64,000 bases of DNA from Pollenia angustigena (taxonomy: Eukaryota > Arthropoda > Insecta > Diptera > Polleniidae). The stretch is taken from contig OV884059.1 of assembly GCA_930367215.1 (NCBI GenBank), positions 153,200,511 to 153,264,510 of the forward strand, in the 5' to 3' direction. This document shows, one piece after another, positions 57,950 through 64,000 of the stretch (its first letter is position 1; every line of letters begins with the position of its first letter). Both the position numbers and the translations under genes were made by a program. The notes beneath the pieces are model-generated. The model had not been told where the DNA came from. It was given only the letters and a program-made list of their open reading frames with translations, and did no database searches.

Positions 57950-58274
57950 AGCTGGAGGTCCATACCACGCGTTTTCGCCTCCACGCAGCGCATGCTTTTA
58001 TAACCTTACTTGCGTTCTAAGTTTCGAGTTACATGCAACGCTTTTTATGGAGCAGCAGCACAAGTAAAAATAAAATTTAATTTGTCAAAATCAGCTGATT
58101 TGTTTGAACGCTGCTTGTGACGCTTACAAAAGTAGAAAGTAAAACTACTTTTCGCCTCAATGCATCTACGCTTTTGTGCATGTAACTTACTACGTATAAC
58201 TACACAGATTCTACTTTTTTGACAGCTGCGTATGCTGCGAAAAAGCAAGTAACGCGTGGTGTGGACCTCCAGCT
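57950..58274. mobile_element. MITE with AGCTGGAGGTCC ends and TTA target duplication
   Basis: AGCTGGAGGTCCATACCACG then CGTT at the left and AACGCGTGGTGTGGACCTCC then AGCT at the right. It is flanked by TTA at 57947-57949 and 58275-58277. The interior has further inverted words (GTTACATGCAACGC / GCATGTAACTTAC). Confidence 0.82.
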
Positions 58275-59407
58275 TTAACAGTTTAGAAACTTGTTAACAT
58301 AAACTTAACAAATTTATGACAAAAGTATTATAAATAACATATATGCTAACTGCTTGCTAACTTTTGCTTATGAATACGGCTGATAGATTTTTTACGGGCG
58401 TTGTTTCACATTTGGGTTCATAACTCTTTTCCTACTGAATCGATTGTACTGGACTTTAATCCCAAACTGTAAGGATTACTAGATAGAATTTGATACCAGT
58501 TGTTTTTTTTTGTTTTCTTTTGAGTTGTTGGAAATTGAGCGTGGTTTCAACAGACGAACTTTGGCTACGGGCCTGTTCGCACCACTGCGCTGCATCTGAA
58601 AAGCAAACTTATTTCAATGCCAATAAAAAAACAATGTTAATTTTTTTATTGTGAGTATTATTTTTGGAAAGTATTTGACAATTTTTTGGTCCAAATTTTC
58701 TTCACTGATATTTATTTATTTAATAAAGTATTCTACAAAATTAATTTATAAAATACAAAGTAAATAAAATTGATCTTTGGGTTAGTCTAAATTATTAAAC
58801 GGTTTACAGACTTTCCTCTCTTAGGGGATAAGAGAAGGAGAATACAACGAATCTTTAATTACTCCGTAGAGTAATTGCAGTAGTTGTGGGTTAAGGGAAT
58901 AAAGAGATGACACGTGTGATAATGCCATTAGAGGGTAGTGGGATGCATACGATTATGCTTACCTTGAGTTGTGACTTCTTTGGAAATAGCAAGAGGAAAT
59001 ACACTGTACTTGTATTTCACTTAAAGTAGGTATTATTTATTTAAAGTTATAGGAGAATAAGATTTTAATTCAAGGTTATAACTATTTAAAAGTATTTAAT
59101 TTCAAAAAAGGGAATAATGAACGTCTGTTACCTTTGAAATTGGTATGTGAAGCGTCGGTTTGATGATAACGCGACTTAAGCTTCGCCCATCCTGTTTCTT
59201 ACTCTCCAAAGCCAGGCTTGACAGTCTGGTCTAGGAGAGTACTAAAGAGCGCATACAACTTTGAACGACAGTAGTCATATCAATCATTTCAATTTATAAT
59301 CTATTCAATTCACAATAATTCATGTTAAATAATTCAAATGACCGTTACAATTAATTTTAAGTACAATTTTAAATTGTCTATCTAAATAGTGCAATAGGTA
59401 ACACAGC

Positions 59408-59556
59408 GTTTACATTTGCCAGTACTGGCAAGACAGTAAGCATATACATATTAGTTGGCAAAACAACAAAATAGCTGTAAAAGTGTTTATGTATTAGTGA
59501 AAAAGTTTGAAAGAATTGCTACTGTCTTGCCAGTACTGGCAAATGTAAACGCTATG
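59408..59556. mobile_element. Short palindromic MITE
   Basis: AGCGTTTACATTTGCCAGTA then CTGGCAAGACAGTA is matched inverted (TACTGTCTTGCCAGTACTGG then CAAATGTAAACGCT). Confidence 0.78.
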
Positions 59557-59570
59557 TAAAAGGTAAAAAA

Positions 59571-59703
59571 TTCAAATACAAAATATATAAAAACCAATGT
59601 TCGAAATAATGCAAAGTGATAAATTCAAATATAAAATATATAAAAAACAATGTTCGAATTAATGCAAAGTGATAAATTCAAATATAAAATATATAAAAAA
59701 ACG
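59571..59703. repeat. 57-bp tandem repeat, about 2.3 units
   Basis: Units begin AAATTCAAATAYAAAATATA and contain ACAATGTTCGAATTAATG then CAAAGTGAT; starts at about 59569, 59624 and 59681. Confidence 0.8.
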
Positions 59704-59799
59704 ATGTTTTTTCATAAGTGTACAATGTACATTGTACACAAAGTATAATAGTGTGGGCGACAAGGCCATGACACTATTTATATTGAATGTTACACTTCA

Positions 59800-60130
59800 T
59801 TAATGTTCCTTAGCGAATCTATGTTGTTGCAGTTAAGGATTTCTTCTAGCGGTCTATCTGTTGAGGTTAGCGGGCATTCTTTAAATATGTGATATATTGT
59901 GAGGTGTTCCAGGCAGCTTTCGCATTCTCTTGGTTGTGTTTGTTCATAATAATGTTGTGTACTGAATCTTGTGGTTCTAAGTCTGGCTCTGCCAATTATG
60001 ATGCAGTCTTCTCGACTGAAATGGATGTTATAAGGTGGCCTTATTATGCTGTTGTTGTGCGATTTAAAAAAACTATCGAAATTATCCCATTTTTGTTGCA
60101 GTTTGTTTTGTTGATAATTTTTGTGAAAGT
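59800..60130 (-). pseudogene. LINE C-terminal fragment with zinc knuckle
   Basis: Minus strand: NIHFSREDCIIIGRARLRTT, RFSTQHYYEQTQPRECES, CLEHLTIYHIFKECPLTST. Same Cys-Cys-His-Cys tail type as at 31391-31648 (both have STQHYY or NTQHYY). The open frame on the plus strand here is a shadow. Confidence 0.78.
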
Positions 60131-60274
60131 TAGTGATAACTTGCGTAAGAGGTGGAACCTCTACTATTAAGGGCCGATTAATTGCGTTTTTTGCCAGAAC
60201 GGCAATATTTCACTGATATATATTTAAGCATTTGAAATCGGATGCAGCGCAGTGATGCATTTCCGAACAGGCCC

Positions 60275-60836
60275 CATAAAGGTCTGAGATAAATATTAAA
60301 AAAGTTTTACGCGGATAGCTTATAATACCTACCCTCATTCACCACTAGTGGAGGATATAAAAAGAGAAGTTTCAGTTTAAGAGCAAAGCTTTAAAGTCTA
60401 AATAATCGTTTGCGGTGGGGGGTAAAGTGTATGTTTATTGTTTGTGGCTTGTACATGTTTATAATATGGAAAAAACCAATAACAAATGTGTTGTTGTAGA
60501 TAAAAGTTATTGTTTTTTAATTTTCAACGACAACAACGTGGGGTTAAAGGCATTAAAAATATAAACAAATCGAATTTGATTTTTTGCAAACTTTATTAAC
60601 ATATGTACATACATTTGTATGTGTACATGTACTTATGTGTGTATGTACAAACATAGGTATCTATAATATATTTTTTTTAATTTATAAAAATACAGTGTTT
60701 TTAATCAAACATTGATCTCATTGAGCTGGAATTAAAACTGCGTAGAATATGGAATAAATAAAGGAAAAGTAAAATAAAACAAGATATTTACAACAAATAG
60801 GTACTAAAAATAAAAAAATTTGTTGTTGGTTTTAAA
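60275..60836 (+). promoter_or_regulatory. Region upstream of HERC2 start
   Basis: AT-rich sequence with a TATGTACATACA microsatellite (60598-60660). The HERC2 5' UTR and promoter should lie here, but no core promoter element is convincing. Confidence 0.3.
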
Positions 60837-63800
60837 ATGACAACAAGTTCCAATAACACAGACTTGTATTTGAGACCTTTACCATATTTGGACACCAAAT
60901 GGGTACGTGCTGACCTAATAGCCGGTCTTCGAAATTCCGAAGATGCGGCCTTATTGTGGAACAATCTAATACAGGATTGTGAATTGGTTTCATCTGCCAC
61001 GGGAGCTGTGGTCAATGCAGCTGGTAATTTGTCCTATTTGGGAGATGATGGCAAACACTATTGTGGTGTACAAAAACTACAATGCTCTTGTTGTCCCAAC
61101 GACTTTTGCGGTCCGTTGTCGGCCTGCAATTGCAATGCTTGCCATACTTTGGATTCTGATGCAACTATTAAAAAAATCACTTCTGCTGCACAAGCTGCTG
61201 CTGTAGCTGCTCAACGAATTGCTAGTGATGCTATCTTTGAATCATGGTTATGGGGTCCATCTCCCAATAAGGCCGCAAAAATTGAGTGCCAAAAAACTTT
61301 ACTTAACGAGTTGCACGATATTTCTTTACAAGCTGCGGGAAATTGCCTTTCTTCAACACATTTAAGGCAACAACTTTTTATTTACGAACGTTATTTTGTC
61401 TCACTGGCTCGATGTAAAAAACAACATCAACAACAACAGCAGCAACAACAGGTTCAATTGCAACAGCAATCAACTCTGGATATATCTTCACTTCAACCGC
61501 CCTCCAACTCTAATAATCCGTTTTTAAATTCATCTGATAAGAATGTTAATAAATTCCAAGATGACGCTCGTCTCTCTGGCCGAGAACGGTTTGCCAAATA
61601 TGCCCAACAGTCATCCCAGGAATTACGTTCGCCTGTACGTGAAAGTGAACGCGCAACATTAGGCTTGGCTCGAGTTTGCACACGGGCAGCTTTGAACTTT
61701 TCGTTCTTCTTTTTGCGTCGTGCTTGGCGTTCTGGAGAGGATACTGAAATGTGTAGTGAACTGTTATGTGAGGCTTTAGAATCTTTACAAGATCTTCCGG
61801 AGGCTCTACTGTTCGATTCATCACAGGTGAGTGGATTATGTGAATATTTCTTTTTTTTAGTTTATTTTATAGTCTGCATTATGTATAGTTTAAACAAAAT
61901 TTGTTTTTAGCTTAGGCCCCTATTGAGTTGAGTTGTAATTTCGTAGTTTTTTGTAGTTTTTGTGTTTACAACTTTGCTAAATTGCGGTGAACAAAAACAT
62001 AACAAAAATTACAACTGATCACAACCAGTTGTATTTATTACAACTCAACTGTAGACAAATCTAAAAACTATTTTAGAGTCAAGTCTACAAGCTAGTCTAC
62101 GAAATAGACTCTTTTATAGTTTAGTTTATAGCTTTCTTTATAATCCACCTTTTAGTTAAGATATACATACATATTTATATGTAGTTATACTTTTATCATA
62201 GATACAAAATAAATTTTATTTAAATAGGTTTCTCCCCTTTGGATCGAGGTTTTAGAACGTTCCATTAAATTTCTACGTCAAGTAGCTTTGGGTGATCCGA
62301 TGGGAAATCGTTGTACAGCGCCTAAAGAAGATCGCCATACAGCTCTTTGCTTACTACTCGAACTGGGTGCTCAAAAGGGAAGTCTAGCTGCTTCTCTGGA
62401 AGCTGTAGTTTTGCTGTTAACTCTTTGGGAAAAAGATAAGGCTACCGATGATAATCGTGATTTACCACAAAATGCCGGAGCACCATTAGTTCCTATACTA
62501 AAACGATATGAAGGCATTGGCAACTATGGTCTAACAGTCAATACAGCACCAGATATTATACCCTCCAGTGCTACTGAATGCTTTTTACGTTTTCTTACTC
62601 TACCCGAACAAGAAACAGCAAACGTGGACTTGAAACAGGCAGCTGTGGTAATAATCTCACACTTGGATCGCTTGGCAAAGCCACATATGCCAACTGGACA
62701 TTCCATACAAATGCCAACAAATTTCACTTTGAACAACAATAAGAATTCGGCAGCTTCGTGCGGTAAGACCACATCTCTGCCTAATCAAAACTCACAAGAA
62801 AGTGTTACCACTTCCAACAACAATAATAATCTGACGGCCAGTAGCTCGCCTCAATTACACGAACAACGTATTTATGCGTTGGGTTGGCTATCTTTGAATC
62901 CAAATGAATATGGTTTTACAGCAGAGCCAGCAGTTGGAATATCCATACCTGGTGCGAACATCTCCTGCTCTCAATATTCGGCTCCAGTTTTGAATTTTTA
63001 CTTTCAAGTTCAACAAGTAGTTATATCGGAGGAATATGTTTTATTTTTAACCCAGGATGGGAAAATGTATACCTGGCGCATTTCTAAGCCGGAAACAGAA
63101 CCGATGTTAATTGAAGAGTTGGCGGAAATTCATATTATATCTGTGGCAGCTCATTGTGAGGGACGACATTACTTGGCTGTGGACAGTATGGGTAAGTAGA
63201 TAATGTTGTTTGATAATAAAAAAACAAATTAATTTGTAATACATTCTTTAGGCAATGCTTATTCCTGGGGTAATGGTGTGGGTGGTCGTTTGGGTCATGG
63301 TGATTCTTTGCCAAGGGAACATCCTACAAAAATTAACAGCTTAGAGAGATCTGTGAAATCAATACATGTGGGTTGCACATACAGTGCTGCTATTACTTAC
63401 AATGGCGCATTATTTACTTGGGGCCGTGGCACTTACGGGCGTTTAGGTCATGGAAATTCTGATGACAAACTTATTCCCACCCAGGTAGCAGCTTTGGCTG
63501 ACCATAAGGTAGTTGACGTGGCTTTGGGTAGTGGTGATGCCCATACCTTGGCTGCTACTGCAGCAGGTTTGGTCTATGCTTGGGGTGATGGAGATTTTGG
63601 CAAACTGGGGAATGGTTCTTGTAATGGATCTCAGTTGCCGCAACTAATAGAAAATTTGCCGCGAGTTCAACGCGTATTTGCTGGAGCTCAATTTTCCGTG
63701 GCCTTGACATGTGAGGGAAAGCTTTATTCCTGGGGTAAGGCTAGTGGTGGACGTTTGGGTCACAATCAACTCGACAAACAAGTACAATGTTTGAGTACAC

Positions 63801-64000
63801 CTAAACTTATTACCAATTTGCAATCTAAAATCACCATAGATGTGGCCATAGGAGTTTCCCATTGTTTGGCTCTAAGTTCAAGTGGTGAAGTGTTTGGTTG
63901 GGGACGTAATGATTACCAGCAAATATGTCCCTCTTCAATATGCAAAGATCCTTTAGTCAAACAACCCATTTTGGCCACTCATCCTTCCGTTTATGCATTT
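60837..64000 (+). CDS. HERC2: HERC2-type giant E3 ubiquitin ligase, N-terminal part (runs off window)
   Basis: Seen: exons 60837-61826 (phase 0, TCACAG|GTGAGT), 62228-63191 (AAATAG acceptor, ATGG|GTAAGT donor, phase 1) and 63252 to the window edge; 901 codons are visible without a stop. The N-terminus has the Cys-rich block YCGVQKLQCSCC...CNCNACHTL, a poly-Gln run (near 200-220) and a Ser/Asn linker. From about residue 620 come RCC1 repeats (AYSWGNGVGGRLGHGD, LFTWGRGTYGRLGHGN, VYAWGDGDFGKLGNG, LYSWGKASGGRLGHN, VFGWGRNDYQQ), the first RCC1-like propeller. Known: HERC2 is about 4800-4900 residues with three RCC1-like domains, MIB, DOC and a C-terminal HECT domain, and acts in DNA-damage and ubiquitin signalling. 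The remaining roughly 80 percent, including HECT, is outside the window. The ATG at 60837 follows GTTTTAAA and precedes MTTSSNNTDLYLRPLPYLD; no better upstream start is visible. Confidence 0.92.
61827..62227 (+). other. HERC2 intron 1
   Basis: GTGAGT donor, TAAATAG acceptor, 401 bp. It includes an imperfect inverted pair, AGTTGAGTTGTAATTTCG (61926) and CAACTGATCACAACCAGTTG with TTACAACTCAACTG (62040), possibly a small decayed MITE. Confidence 0.7.

Larger units (their letters stand above)
58569..60274. mobile_element. TIR element with GGGCCTGTTCG ends
   Basis: Left GGGCCTGTTCGCACCACTGC then GCTGCATCTGA; the right inverted is GGGCCTGTTCGGAAATGCAT then CACTGCGCTGCATCCGA. It contains the MITE at 59408-59556, a tandem repeat and the LINE tail at 59800. 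Confidence 0.62.

Noticed and set aside
60979..61206. Alternative start in HERC2 exon 1
   Set aside because: It is a shifted frame within the conserved Cys-rich coding exon.

Overview
The window is nuclear DNA of a higher fly. It is AT-rich, and its four host genes have Drosophila-type sequences with short GT-AG introns; the blend of long, TE-packed spacers and fly-like proteins suggests a calyptrate (blow fly or house fly type) rather than Drosophila itself. The species is an inference. There is no bacterial or organellar gene.

Host genes. (1) An ARID4/hat-trick (htk) chromatin gene runs on the minus strand from an initiator ATG at 23217 to a stop at 5003. Five coding exons join in frame to 2517 codons plus stop, and the largest intron is 10 kb. 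(2) Sulfite oxidase (Drosophila shopper) lies on the plus strand inside that intron (18370-20214). (3) The Dnmt2/Mt2 tRNA-Asp methyltransferase is at 28491-29587 (+). (4) The first three coding exons of HERC2, a giant RCC1/HECT ubiquitin ligase, start at 60837 (+) and run off the window end. The genes act in unrelated processes (chromatin, sulfite detoxification in mitochondria, tRNA methylation, ubiquitin signalling); only the first two are physically interlocked.

Everything else is mostly mobile DNA, much of it nested. 1-5 kb: MITEs, broken non-LTR reverse transcriptase, a Ty3/gypsy integrase remnant and a leader-like repeat that recurs at 43 kb. The 10-kb htk intron holds hAT-like, TTA-flanked and other TIR elements. 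23.8-27.6 kb: a fold-back element with an 82-bp minisatellite core, several MITEs and a LINE remnant. 30-35.5 kb: a decayed pogo-like transposon with a fold-back element inside it, bordered by LINE tails. 35.7-43.9 kb: an internally deleted hAT transposase with a head-to-head pair of Penelope-like elements inserted at its end; both Penelope 3' ends carry a hammerhead-like motif. 44.4-46.2 kb: a TIR element with a mariner-like relic inside. 47.5-48.4 kb: an inverted and direct duplication. 49.4-50.9 kb: a four-deep nest of TIR elements. 51.05-54.35 kb: five tandem copies of a 562-bp repeat that carries a tRNA-like pol III promoter, ending in an inverted copy. 55-58.3 kb: a tandem duplication in which only one copy carries a MITE, giving an exact empty site. 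58.5-60.3 kb: another TIR element holding a LINE tail.

I did not find a new multi-gene system. The most unusual items are the hammerhead motifs at both ends of the Penelope pair, the tRNA-like 562-bp array, and the fold-back minisatellite that shares its unit with a second locus 30 kb away.
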